Shown piece after piece: positions 1-6,943 of a stretch of DNA of 35,994 nucleotides. A model generated the notes under the pieces. It did not search any database, had not been told where the DNA came from, and saw only the letters and a list, made by a program, of their open reading frames with translations. Source of the stretch: Thermomicrobiales bacterium (GTDB taxonomy: Bacteria; Chloroflexota; Chloroflexia; Thermomicrobiales; CADCWN01). Both the position numbers and the translations under genes were made by a program. The stretch lies in assembly GCA_030446685.1 (NCBI GenBank), contig JAUJMV010000001.1:474425-510418 (forward strand). Reading direction: 5' to 3'. Within the stretch, counting starts at the first letter, position 1. Each line of letters begins with the position of its first letter.

Positions 1-1
1 A

Positions 2-823
2 CGGGAGTCGATCGTCAATGCCTTCCTCGGTTACGCCAGCCGCTGGTACGAGCGCCCCCCCACCTTCGACAGTGACTGGCAGGCCCTGCTGGTCAGCCCC
101 GCCCCGCCGCACCAACCGCGCGGCGGCGTGATCTATCCGATCGAGCGGGGGCGCTGGATCGTGACGCTGACCGGGACCGCGCGCGACTACCCGCCAACGG
201 ACGAGGCGGGGTTCCTCGACTTTGCGCGGAGCCTGGATACGCCCTTGCTGCACGACGCGATCCGCGATGCGCGACCGCTCTCGCCGATCTGGGGTTATCG
301 ACGGACGGAGAATCGCCTGCGGCATTACGACCAATTGGATCGCCGACCGGAGGGCTTCCTAGTGCTCGGCGACGCCGTCTGCACCTTCAATCCCGTCTAT
401 GGGCAAGGGATGACGGCCAGTGCCTTGGGGGCCTTAACGCTCGACCGGTGTTTACGCGAGCAACGCCGCCGGCACCCGCACGGCGATTTGGGCGGTTTAG
501 CGGGACGTTTCCAACACCGGTTGGCACGGAGCAATGCTACTCCCTGGCTGCTCGCCACCAGCGAGGACTTCCGCTGGCCGCTGACGGAGGGGGGCCGCCG
601 CAGTTACCGGACCCGGATCGCGCACCACTACCTCGATCGCGTCCTGGCGGCCGTCCCCAAAGAGCGGGCCGCCCAGCAGGCGCTCCTCGAGGTGCTGCAC
701 CTGGTCAAATCCCCCATTGCCCTCGCCCACCCACGAATCCTGGCGAGCGTCCTTGCGGAAGCGGCACGGGCGCTCGCGCACCGAACACCTCCACCTCGGC
801 ACGGCCGGGAACACCCGGCATAG
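2..823 (+). CDS. FAD-dependent monooxygenase (5'-truncated by the window edge)
   Basis: The reading frame is open from base 2, so the N-terminal Rossmann half lies outside the window. What remains is the C-terminal part of a 2-polyprenyl-6-methoxyphenol-hydroxylase/squalene-epoxidase-like FAD monooxygenase. The second FAD-binding motif is clear: LVLGDAVCTFNPVYGQGMT, with the Gly-Asp that contacts the FAD ribityl chain, at about 358-417. Upstream are the family's typical 'RGGVIYPIERGRWIVTL' sheet and 'YRRTENRLRHYD' segment. Such enzymes use NAD(P)H and O2 to hydroxylate or epoxidise hydrophobic substrates; the substrate here cannot be told. A GTG at 128 could be taken for a start, but the conserved sequence continues upstream in frame, so it is internal. 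The gene is convergent with the DinB gene that follows. Confidence 0.85.
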   Translation, partial: RESIVNAFLGYASRWYERPPTFDSDWQALLVSPAPPHQPRGGVIYPIERGRWIVTLTGTARDYPPTDEAGFLDFARSLDTPLLHDAIRDARPLSPIWGYRRTENRLRHYDQLDRRPEGFLVLGDAVCTFNPVYGQGMTASALGALTLDRCLREQRRRHPHGDLGGLAGRFQHRLARSNATPWLLATSEDFRWPLTEGGRRSYRTRIAHHYLDRVLAAVPKERAAQQALLEVLHLVKSPIALAHPRILASVLAEAARALAHRTPPPRHGREHPA

Positions 824-959
824 CGCCCCTGTGCTGGCGAGGTGGCCCACCCGCTAGCACACACCGTTGCACCCATCCCCAAGCACATTCGCAGCCCTGT
901 TTTTCGCAAGCTTTCGAAGGGTCCCGCCAGCACCTCGACCTGCTCTCCGAGGAGCGCTG

Positions 960-1460
960 CTAGCCCGCTCGCCCCGTAGGGCCGGAATTCGGCGCCGCGT
1001 CCCAGGCCCAACCGGAGCAGTCGGGCGGCTCGACGCCCTGCTGGGTCAGGATCGTCGCGATCTGGGCGCGGTGTTCGGTCGCATGGTTGATCGCCTGGAC
1101 GTAGACGGTCGCGGCTGGCAGCGAGTAGGGACGGCCCTGGTACTCGCCCTGTAGCACCTCGTCTGGATCGGCGCGTTCGGCCAGCGCGATTAGGGCGCGG
1201 CCACTCTCCTCGAGCGTCTGCTGCAGCCGTTCGGCACCCGGCCAGCCGTCGCGTTCACCGTAGGTCGGCTGGCGGCCACTCAGCCGCAGGATATAGCGCT
1301 GCTCCGCGCCGGCAATGTGCATCAGCGTGTGCCGGACGGAGCCGGCCGTGCCCGGCACGGTTGCGTCGAGCTGCGTGTCGGCCAGGCCCGCGCACGCCGC
1401 GACGGCGCGCACATTCGCCCAGCGGTTATACTCGAATAACTTGACCAGGATCGACGCCAT
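960..1460 (-). CDS. DinB family protein
   Basis: A 166-aa DinB/YfiT four-helix-bundle protein. These are metal-binding, often thiol-dependent transferase-like or stress proteins, mostly of unknown substrate. The N-terminus (MASILVKLFEYNRWANVR) is the usual first helix. Histidines in HTLMHIAGAEQ and in INHATEHRAQIATIL sit where the family keeps its His triad. I chose ATG 1460 because GGAGGTG lies six bases upstream; an ATG 45 bases further upstream has no such site. The C-terminal tail ends in the PPDC-GWAWD pattern seen in many Actinobacteria/Chloroflexi DinB proteins. It stands alone, convergent with the FAD monooxygenase and divergent from the AT-hook gene. Confidence 0.85.
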   Translation of the reverse strand: MASILVKLFEYNRWANVRAVAACAGLADTQLDATVPGTAGSVRHTLMHIAGAEQRYILRLSGRQPTYGERDGWPGAERLQQTLEESGRALIALAERADPDEVLQGEYQGRPYSLPAATVYVQAINHATEHRAQIATILTQQGVEPPDCSGWAWDAAPNSGPTGRAG

Positions 1461-1640
1461 CGCATCACCTCCGTACGGCACCATGGCCAACGTCGAAGTC
1501 ATCAAGCGCTATGTGAATAGTACCGTGTCCCACCGGCAGTGCGAAGGGCGAGGGAGGTGTCAGTCGCGCGGCTTCGGTGTACAGTGGGCGCAGCGATCAC
1601 ACGGCGAGGATGACCACGGACCGAAGGAGTGCCGAAGCCG

Positions 1641-1895
1641 ATGAGCGACACCCCGCAGCGACCGCGACGCCGTGGTCGGCCACGCAAGGCGCTACCCGTG
1701 GAAGGCGGTCACCACCACGAAGGGGACCGCCGGCGCTACATCGAACTCGCCGGCCAGATGGAAATCCTCGGCTTCACCGAGCCTGACGACCTTTTCCTCC
1801 AGCGGGAAGAATGGCTCATCCAACAAATTTGGGAGCTTGCGCAGAAACGCAACCTCATTGAGTTGGTCGACGAGACCCCAAGCGACGAAAATTGA
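1641..1895 (+). CDS. Small AT-hook protein
   Basis: An 84-aa protein with no full-length match that I recognise. Its N-terminus holds RRRGRPRK, a textbook AT-hook core (GRP flanked by Arg/Lys) that binds the minor groove of AT-rich DNA. The rest (about residues 28-78) is acidic and probably helical (IELAGQMEILGF, EEWLIQQIWELAQKRNLIELV). ATG 1641 follows GGAG by about 11 bases; an in-frame GTG at 1629 would add four residues. It lies just upstream of an AT-rich stretch (1895-1960) and a set of palindromes (2058-2100), at the head of the replication/partition block. An accessory role in origin binding or regulation is plausible, but this is inference. Confidence 0.5.
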   Translation: MSDTPQRPRRRGRPRKALPVEGGHHHEGDRRRYIELAGQMEILGFTEPDDLFLQREEWLIQQIWELAQKRNLIELVDETPSDEN

Positions 1896-2057
1896 GTACT
1901 ATTTTTGCTATGCTAGCCAAAATCAATACTCTATGTTATGCTACAGCGCAATGAGATAGTCGGCACCACAGAAGGTTGGGCGCTAGTTGGCCCGGATACC
2001 GGTTCTGGCGTCCCCAAGCAGAGGGCATCCCCCCGCAGACACTGCCGCGAGCAGCCA

Positions 2058-2075
2058 ATGCGGTGATCACCGCAT
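2058..2075. promoter_or_regulatory. Perfect 18-bp palindrome (candidate operator)
   Basis: ATGCGGTGATCACCGCAT is identical to its own reverse complement over all 18 bases. The next bases repeat GGTGATCA directly, so a dimeric regulator could occupy more than one site. It sits 39 bases upstream of the ATG of the primase-like pseudogene. The binding protein is unknown; the ribbon-helix-helix and AT-hook proteins nearby are candidates. Confidence 0.5.
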
Positions 2076-2090
2076 GGTGATCAGCCCGCT

Positions 2091-2100
2091 ATCAGCTGAT
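2091..2100. promoter_or_regulatory. 10-bp palindrome next to the ribosome site
   Basis: ATCAGCTGAT is a perfect palindrome that directly abuts the GGAGGG ribosome site (2102-2107) of the start at 2114. A protein bound here, or a small hairpin, would interfere with initiation. Confidence 0.35.
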
Positions 2101-2113
2101 GGAGGGTTTCTTC

Positions 2114-3219
2114 ATGCCCTCAGCAGAGCGGTGGCCCCGTGTCTCCCGCACCTACCCCTGCCCGATCTGCCAGAAGGCCGACTGGTGCCAGGTCAGCCCC
2201 GATGGCGCTATTGCAGGCTGCATGCGGGTTGTGGAAGGCGCCTTCAAGGCGCGCGACCTGGCGAGCGGGGCAACGTGCTACTACCACCGGCTCGCCGGCG
2301 ACGCACCGCCACCAGGGGCGGCACGGCCGGCGCCCCGCCCTGCGACCGCCGCCCTGCACGACATCGCGCGCGTCCGCGCCCTCTACGCGACCCTCGCCGT
2401 GCACTGCGCCGCCGCCCTCCCCGACGACGCCCGCCAGGACCTGGCGCGCCGCTTCGGCCGGTTCGCCGACGAGGTCATCGCCCGCTGGGGCATCGGCTAT
2501 TGCCCGGTCGGCGCCTGGCTCCCGCTGCTCCTGCAGCGGTCCGGCCACCGCGGCCTCGGCCGCCAGGCCGGCGTCCTCACCCCGGGCGGTACGACGGTCA
2601 GCAGCCTCGCCGGCCGGCTGGTGATCCCCTACCGCCGCGGCGGCCAGGTCTGCGACCTGCGGGGGCGGGGCTCCGCGGGCGCGGGCACACCGGCGAGCGG
2701 AACCTGCACGGGGCCTACCGGGCGCGGCGGGTCGACGACCTCTTCTTCAACCACGACGCCCTCGACCGGCTCGCGCCCGGCGGCACCCTCCACCTCGCCG
2801 GCGGCGCCTGGAAGGCGATCGCCCTGGCGCTCGTCGGCCTGCCCGCCGTCGGCACGCGCGGCGAGGGGGAGCTGACGGAGGGGCAGCTGCGCCAGCTGGT
2901 GGCGCGCCGGCCGGGTACGGTCGTGCTGCACGTCGACGCCGAGGACCCGCGCCCCGGCCGGCCGCAGAGCGAGGGGCGCCGGCTGGGGCAGCACAAGGCC
3001 CGGCGGCTGGTCGCGGCCGGTCTGGCCGTCCGGGTCGCCGAGCGCGCCGCGCGAACCAGGCACGCCGAAGGCCGATCCCGACGCGCTGCTGCGAACCTAC
3101 GGCCCTGCCTTGCTGCGCGCCTGCGCCTTCTGCGCGTTGCCCTGGAGGCTTGGGAACTCGCGCTCGGAGCAGCTCCAGCGATCGGGGCATTACCGCATTT
3201 GGACGCTGGTGCATCTTGA
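2114..3219 (+). pseudogene. CHC2/TOPRIM primase-like replication protein, frameshifted
   Basis: It begins at ATG 2114 with GGAGGG seven bases upstream. The N-terminus carries a zinc-finger like those of plasmid/phage primases: CPIC, then WC, then GC (CPICQKADWCQVSPDG, about residues 15-38). The middle continues to YRRGGQVCDLRGRG at about 2660. The frame then shifts to another that encodes ERNLHGAYRARRVDDLFF and a TOPRIM-like stretch (GGTLHLAGGAWKAIALAL, then VVLHVDAEDPRPG). At about 3040-3055 it returns to the first frame (REPGTPKADPDALLRTYG). The two shifts cancel, but the protein is interrupted, and the frame runs on past 3200 without a credible end. Either the gene is decayed or two indel errors sit in G/C runs. 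A priming role is inferred from the domains. Confidence 0.65.
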
Positions 3220-3253
3220 CATCAGAGCATTAGGATGCCACACTGGAACCTCT

Positions 3254-3267
3254 AGTGTACGTACACT
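3254..3267. promoter_or_regulatory. 14-bp palindrome upstream of the partition operon
   Basis: AGTGTACGTACACT is a perfect palindrome 50 bases before the ribbon-helix-helix gene. Short palindromes of this kind are typical operators for RHH regulators of par operons. A TTGACA lies upstream at 3216-3221, but no well-spaced -10 box follows it. Confidence 0.5.
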
Positions 3268-3317
3268 TTCCAGCGAGGGAGGTCCACGGGTGGCGAGTAA
3301 GGACGAGGTGCACAACG

Positions 3318-3500
3318 TTGTCGCAGGAGGCCGAGGAGCCGGAACGCTTCCGCACGACGGTCTACCTGACCGAGGTCGAGTTGACGTCGCTCGACGAATT
3401 GAAGAGTCACTTCCGGCGCCAGGAGAAGCGTAAGATCGATCAGTCGCAGCTGATCCGCGAGGCGATCCGGCACTACCATGAGGCGCTGCTGGTGCGCTAG
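3318..3500 (+). CDS. Ribbon-helix-helix (CopG/Arc-type) DNA-binding protein
   Basis: A 60-aa protein whose core (FRTTVYLTEVELTSLDELK, then QSQLIREAIRHYHEAL) has the RHH pattern: one beta strand that enters the DNA major groove, then two helices with the conserved SxLIREAI turn. I chose TTG 3318 because GAGGTG lies seven bases upstream. A longer in-frame start at GTG 3255 would begin inside the palindrome and add unconserved sequence. It is followed 71 bases later by parA. Small RHH proteins at the head of par operons commonly repress the operon or act as centromere-binding partners; either fits here. The link to the palindrome at 3254-3267 is inference. Confidence 0.7.
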   Translation: MSQEAEEPERFRTTVYLTEVELTSLDELKSHFRRQEKRKIDQSQLIREAIRHYHEALLVR

Positions 3501-3571
3501 AGTCGGCGCCCGCAGGCGAGAGGGGACGCGCGATGGCGCACGGCAGGCGTGACGCCAAGGGGGAGGGAACG

Positions 3572-4354
3572 ATGACCGTGACGATCGCGATCGCCAACGC
3601 CAAGGGAGGTGTGGGTAAGACGACCACGGCACTGCACCTGGCAGCCGCCTTCGCCGAGCGCGGGCTGGCGACGCTCGCGGTCGATGTCGACCCGCAGGGC
3701 ACGCTGACCCAGCAGCTGGGGATCGCCACCGACCACGAAACACTCACCGTGCGCGAGGTCCTCTTCGACAACCGCCCGCTGCGGGACGTGGCGGTGCCCG
3801 CGCGCCCGCACCTCGATGTGGCGCCAGCGGATCTGCGGCTGGCCGACGCCGATCTGGGGCTCGCCCAGGTTGGGGGCGGGGATCTGCGCCTGCGCAAGGG
3901 GATGCGTGGCCTGCCGCACGAGGTGGTCGTCATCGACTGCCCGCCCGCGCTCGGGAAGCTGACCTTCAACGCGCTGGTGGCGGCCGATGCCTACCTGGTC
4001 CCGATCGACAGCGCCGCCTTCGCGCTGATGGGCATGGACATGCTCTTCCGCACCGTCGAGGAGGTCCGCGAGTACTTCAACCCCGACCTGCGCTTCCTCG
4101 GCCCCGTGCTGACGCTGGCCGAGCCGCGCACGGTCGTTACGCGCGCGGTCTACGACCAGCTCCGCCGCACCTACCCCGAGACCTTCGCCACGATGATCCG
4201 GCGCAGCCAGAAGGCCAAGGAAGTCGCCTTCGCCCAGGAGACGCTCCTTGACATCGAGCCGACGACCACCGGCGATGACTACCGCACGCTGGCCGACGAG
4301 GTCCTGGGCCGGCTCGGCCTCGGTGCCCTCGCCGATGGCACGAGGGTGGGGTAG
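3572..4354 (+). CDS. parA: ParA family partition ATPase
   Basis: A 260-aa Walker-type ParA/Soj ATPase. The deviant Walker A motif KGGVGKTT is at residues 11-18, followed by AVDVDPQGTLT (A' region) and VIDCPPALG (Walker B). It lacks the N-terminal helix-turn-helix of type Ia plasmid ParA proteins, so self-repression is unlikely and the RHH protein upstream may regulate instead. ParA binds the nucleoid non-specifically as an ATP dimer and is released by ParB, pulling replicon copies apart. ATG 3572 has GGGAGGGA just upstream; an in-frame ATG at 3533 would add 13 unconserved residues. It is followed two bases later by parB, clearly one operon. Confidence 0.9.
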   Translation: MTVTIAIANAKGGVGKTTTALHLAAAFAERGLATLAVDVDPQGTLTQQLGIATDHETLTVREVLFDNRPLRDVAVPARPHLDVAPADLRLADADLGLAQVGGGDLRLRKGMRGLPHEVVVIDCPPALGKLTFNALVAADAYLVPIDSAAFALMGMDMLFRTVEEVREYFNPDLRFLGPVLTLAEPRTVVTRAVYDQLRRTYPETFATMIRRSQKAKEVAFAQETLLDIEPTTTGDDYRTLADEVLGRLGLGALADGTRVG

Positions 4355-4356
4355 CG

Positions 4357-5340
4357 ATGGGCGCGGACAGAATCGCCAAACTCCAGGCGGGCCTCACCCG
4401 GCAGCAGGAGCAGGCCGCGCCGCGGATTATCCCGACGCCGGTTCACGACCGGCACCACGGCCGCTACGCGCTGCCGGGCGCGTTCATGATCGAGCGCCGG
4501 TACCTAATCCCGGACCCGGAGCAGCCGCGCAAGCACTTCGACGAGGAGAAGCTCGCGGAGTTGGCGCGGTCGATCGCCGAGCATGGCATCCTGCAACCAC
4601 TGCGCGTACGCCCGGCGCCGGAGCACGAGGAGCCTGGGTACTACTACATCGTCGCCGGCGAGCGACGCTGGCGGGCCGCCGGGCTGGCGGACTGTCACGA
4701 GCTCCCGGCGGTCGTCCGCGACTCCGAGGCCGACCGGCGCTCCTTCGAGCAACTGGTCGAGAACCTCCAGCGCGAGGACCTCTCCGACCAGGACGAGGCC
4801 AACGCGTACGCGCGCCTGCGCCAGCAGGGGTACGGTGTCCGCCAGATCGCGGAGAAGCTCGGGGTCAGCCCGGCGCGCGTCAGCAAGGACTTCCGCCTCT
4901 TCGAGGACGACGCGCTGGCCGAGCCGGTCATCCGCGGTGACCTGACCAAGAGCCAGGCCCAGGAGATCCTAATCGCGCCGGCGGAGGTGCGCGCCCCGCT
5001 GGCACAAGCGCTCGCCGAGGCGAGCCGGGAGGCGGGGCCGCTGCCGCGGGCGGTCGTGCGGGAGGCTGCCAGGGAGGCGCGCGAGGCGATCCGGCAAGGG
5101 CGGACGGTCGCAGAAATTATGGAAAGTGTTTCGCTGCGAAACAGCCCTGGGCGACCGACGGTCACCGTCGCCACCCACGAGCGGGGCGCACCGCTCTCGC
5201 GCACCGACCGTGACCTGCTCGCCCTCCGCGACAAGCTCCGGCACTTCTCGCGGCAAGATCCCGGGACGCGGCCGAGCGACTTCGTCAAGGTCGAACTGCT
5301 CCGGGCGATCGGTGAATTCGCCGCGTGGTTGGATGATTGA
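4357..5340 (+). CDS. parB: ParB/Spo0J family partition protein
   Basis: A 327-aa ParB. The N-terminal CTP-binding domain begins near IPDPEQPRKHFDEEKLAELARSI, with the arginine-rich nucleotide motif GERRWRAA at residues 101-108. The helix-turn-helix (YGVRQIAEKLGVSPARVSKDF, about 159-180) recognises the centromere site parS. The C-terminal third should dimerise. ParB loads at parS, spreads as a CTP clamp, and stimulates ParA. The start codon is two bases after the parA stop. I searched for a close match to the chromosomal parS consensus and saw none; the hairpin at 5356-5378 and the palindromes upstream are possible sites. Confidence 0.9.
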   Translation: MGADRIAKLQAGLTRQQEQAAPRIIPTPVHDRHHGRYALPGAFMIERRYLIPDPEQPRKHFDEEKLAELARSIAEHGILQPLRVRPAPEHEEPGYYYIVAGERRWRAAGLADCHELPAVVRDSEADRRSFEQLVENLQREDLSDQDEANAYARLRQQGYGVRQIAEKLGVSPARVSKDFRLFEDDALAEPVIRGDLTKSQAQEILIAPAEVRAPLAQALAEASREAGPLPRAVVREAAREAREAIRQGRTVAEIMESVSLRNSPGRPTVTVATHERGAPLSRTDRDLLALRDKLRHFSRQDPGTRPSDFVKVELLRAIGEFAAWLDD

Positions 5341-5355
5341 TCCTAACCGGCGGGG

Positions 5356-5378
5356 CGCAGGACCGGTACCAGCCTGCG
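5356..5378. repeat. Hairpin between parB and the rep-like gene
   Basis: CGCAGG and CCTGCG form a 6-bp stem around an 11-base loop containing GGTACC. No T-run follows, so this is not a classic intrinsic terminator. CGGCGGGG occurs on both sides of it (5349-5356 and 5383-5390). It could be a parB operator or centromere element, or a weak attenuator. Confidence 0.3.
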
Positions 5379-5448
5379 GGCACGGCGGGGAATCGAACCG
5401 GTGAGATCGTCGCGCCGTTGGAGGGCGACATGATAAAGAGAGCCACCC

Positions 5449-6759
5449 ATGGGGGCTGAAAACTTCAATCGGCAGTTCATCCTGCTGGACTTCGCCGACC
5501 TGGACAATCCGGAGTTCCTGTCGTTCACCCGGTCGCCGGAGTTCTCGACCTACCTGGTGATGCGACGGCACGTCTGGCGGTCGCGCGACCCGCACTACAT
5601 GGGTCTGCACGCCCTCTATGCCGACGGTTACCTCGCCTGCTCGCTGGAACGGGAGCAGATCGCCGATCTGCTCAATCTCTCCCTGGTATCGATTAGCAAC
5701 GACATCCAGGCGCTGGTGCGGCGGACGGTCATCGAGAGTCGTCGCACCGGTCGCCAGAACATCTTCGTGCTCGGCCGCTGGGTCGAGGCCGAGGGCGCCT
5801 ACTACGAACACTTCCACCTCGACCGGCTTTACGTCAGAAGTAAAGAAAACTTGATATCAGAACTTCAGGTGGGCAGAAATAAAGAAAACTTTACTTCTGA
5901 CGACAACCGGAGCCGCACGTCTGATGTTAAGAGATCTTTAGCCAATAATAGAGAAAGGAATAGAGAAGGAAATACAGAAGAAAATAGAGAAAGGGATCGT
6001 TCGAATATTCGATCGGCCCCCCCATCAAGAAAAAAGGGAGGGACGCGGGGACGGGGGCGTGCGGAGGCGTCGGCGTCTCCCATCGAGCCATCGACCCCGC
6101 AGGGCACGCAACAGCCGGGGGAGGCGCGGGCGAGCGAGGCGGCCGAACTAGCCGCGGTGCGGCTCGGGCTGGCCGGGTTCATCGAGGATCTGCGCCGCGA
6201 GTTGAACGATCAGGCACCCGCGGGGGCCACGCTGGCGCGGGCAGTCAATCTCTACCGTCGTTCGGGCCTGTCGCTGGAGGAGTTCCACGCCCTGCTGTAC
6301 GATGCACGCCGGCTCACCCAGCAGCACACCGGGTCGATCCGCGCCCAGCGGGTCGACCGGGGAACGGGGGGGCTAGCGGTCAAGCCGAAGATGGCCTACT
6401 TCTTCGGCGTGTTGCAGAACGCGCTCGGCCTGGACGGGGCGGACGCGTCGGGCGGTGCGGACCCGGAGCCGCCGGCGCCGGCGGTGGAACTGCCCTCGTC
6501 GGAAGCGCCAGCGGATTCTGCCCCTGCCCCACAGGCCGGCGCCGAGCGCGACTTCGTCGAAGCGGTCGCCAACGCCGCGATGAGTCGCAACATCAGCTGG
6601 CGGCTGGCGCGGCAACTGGCTCGCGAGAATGCGCACCTGCTGGCCGACTGGCTCGATCATGGGGGCACCTGGACGCTGGCGCGTGATCCCGGCAAGGCGC
6701 TCGCCGAGTTGATCCGGGCGGGGGAGCGCCCGCCCCAGACGCGCATCTCGGGGGACTAG
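5449..6759 (+). CDS. Winged-helix protein, candidate replication initiator
   Basis: A 436-aa protein. The N-terminal domain (residues 1-125) has a winged-helix look: LEREQIADLLNLSLVSISNDIQALVRRTVIE is the helix-turn-helix, then TGRQNIFVLGRW the wing. A hydrophilic linker with Asn-Arg-Glu repeats (about 125-185) follows, then two helical regions near 220-310 and 360-430. This layout, and its place just after parAB, suit a plasmid or chromid replication initiator, but I do not recognise a named Rep family. The linker DNA is far more AT-rich than the rest and holds direct and tandem repeats, as in replicons whose origin lies inside the rep gene. The ribosome site is weak (AAGAGAG). What is seen: HTH and repeats. 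What is inferred: replication. Confidence 0.55.
   Translation: MGAENFNRQFILLDFADLDNPEFLSFTRSPEFSTYLVMRRHVWRSRDPHYMGLHALYADGYLACSLEREQIADLLNLSLVSISNDIQALVRRTVIESRRTGRQNIFVLGRWVEAEGAYYEHFHLDRLYVRSKENLISELQVGRNKENFTSDDNRSRTSDVKRSLANNRERNREGNTEENRERDRSNIRSAPPSRKKGGTRGRGRAEASASPIEPSTPQGTQQPGEARASEAAELAAVRLGLAGFIEDLRRELNDQAPAGATLARAVNLYRRSGLSLEEFHALLYDARRLTQQHTGSIRAQRVDRGTGGLAVKPKMAYFFGVLQNALGLDGADASGGADPEPPAPAVELPSSEAPADSAPAPQAGAERDFVEAVANAAMSRNISWRLARQLARENAHLLADWLDHGGTWTLARDPGKALAELIRAGERPPQTRISGD
5835..5899. repeat. Iteron-like direct and inverted repeats inside the rep-like gene
   Basis: CAGAAGTAAAGAAAACTT at 5835-5852 recurs at 5874-5891 with one change, exactly 39 bases (13 codons) apart. 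CAGAAGTAAAG (5835-5845) also has a perfect reverse complement at 5889-5899. The stretch is strongly AT-rich against a background near 70% GC. Candidate initiator-binding sites of an origin embedded in the gene. Confidence 0.5.
5947..5994. repeat. Four tandem 12-bp purine-rich units inside the rep-like gene
   Basis: The units read AATAGAGAAAGG, AATAGAGAAGGA, AATACAGAAGAA and AATAGAGAAAGG; the first and last are identical. They are in frame and encode four Asn-(Arg/Thr)-Glu-X steps. Almost pure purine on one strand and AT-rich: a plausible duplex-unwinding or iteron block, or simply a slippage-made linker. Confidence 0.55.
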
Positions 6760-6943
6760 CAGCCCGAAAACCGGTGAGGGGCAACGCCCGTTCGTCACGG
6801 CGACCCGAGGAAGCAGACGGTATGAGTGGACCACGGCACGAGACGAAGCCCCGACGGCGTCGGAGCCAGACCGACCGGGACCGACGTCGCCCGCGCGCCT
6901 GCCGGACGGGGCGGCGGACGACCCGATCGATTTCCGCGCCAGG

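Larger units (their letters stand above)
1896..2113. promoter_or_regulatory. AT-rich, palindrome-rich leader of the replication block
   Basis: Between the AT-hook gene and the primase-like pseudogene. The first 65 bases are unusually AT-rich for this genome. TATGCTA occurs twice (1910-1916 and 1937-1943), and an imperfect dyad GAGTA...TACTC spans about 1895-1932. Further right lies a perfect 18-bp palindrome (2058-2075), a second copy of its GGTGATCA half (2076-2083), and a perfect 10-bp palindrome ATCAGCTGAT (2091-2100). The layout fits an operator or replication-control region. I found no convincing sigma-70 -35/-10 pair. Confidence 0.45.

Noticed and set aside
3290..3433. Frame from GTG 3290 with a good GGGAGG site
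   Set aside because: It encodes no recognisable motif and overlaps the ribbon-helix-helix gene, which has its own site before TTG 3318.
5385..5402. GGGGAATCGAACCGG, like the T-arm end of a tRNA on the minus strand
   Set aside because: The T stem does not pair beyond two bases and no acceptor, D or anticodon arm can be found around it. At most a remnant or attachment site; not called.
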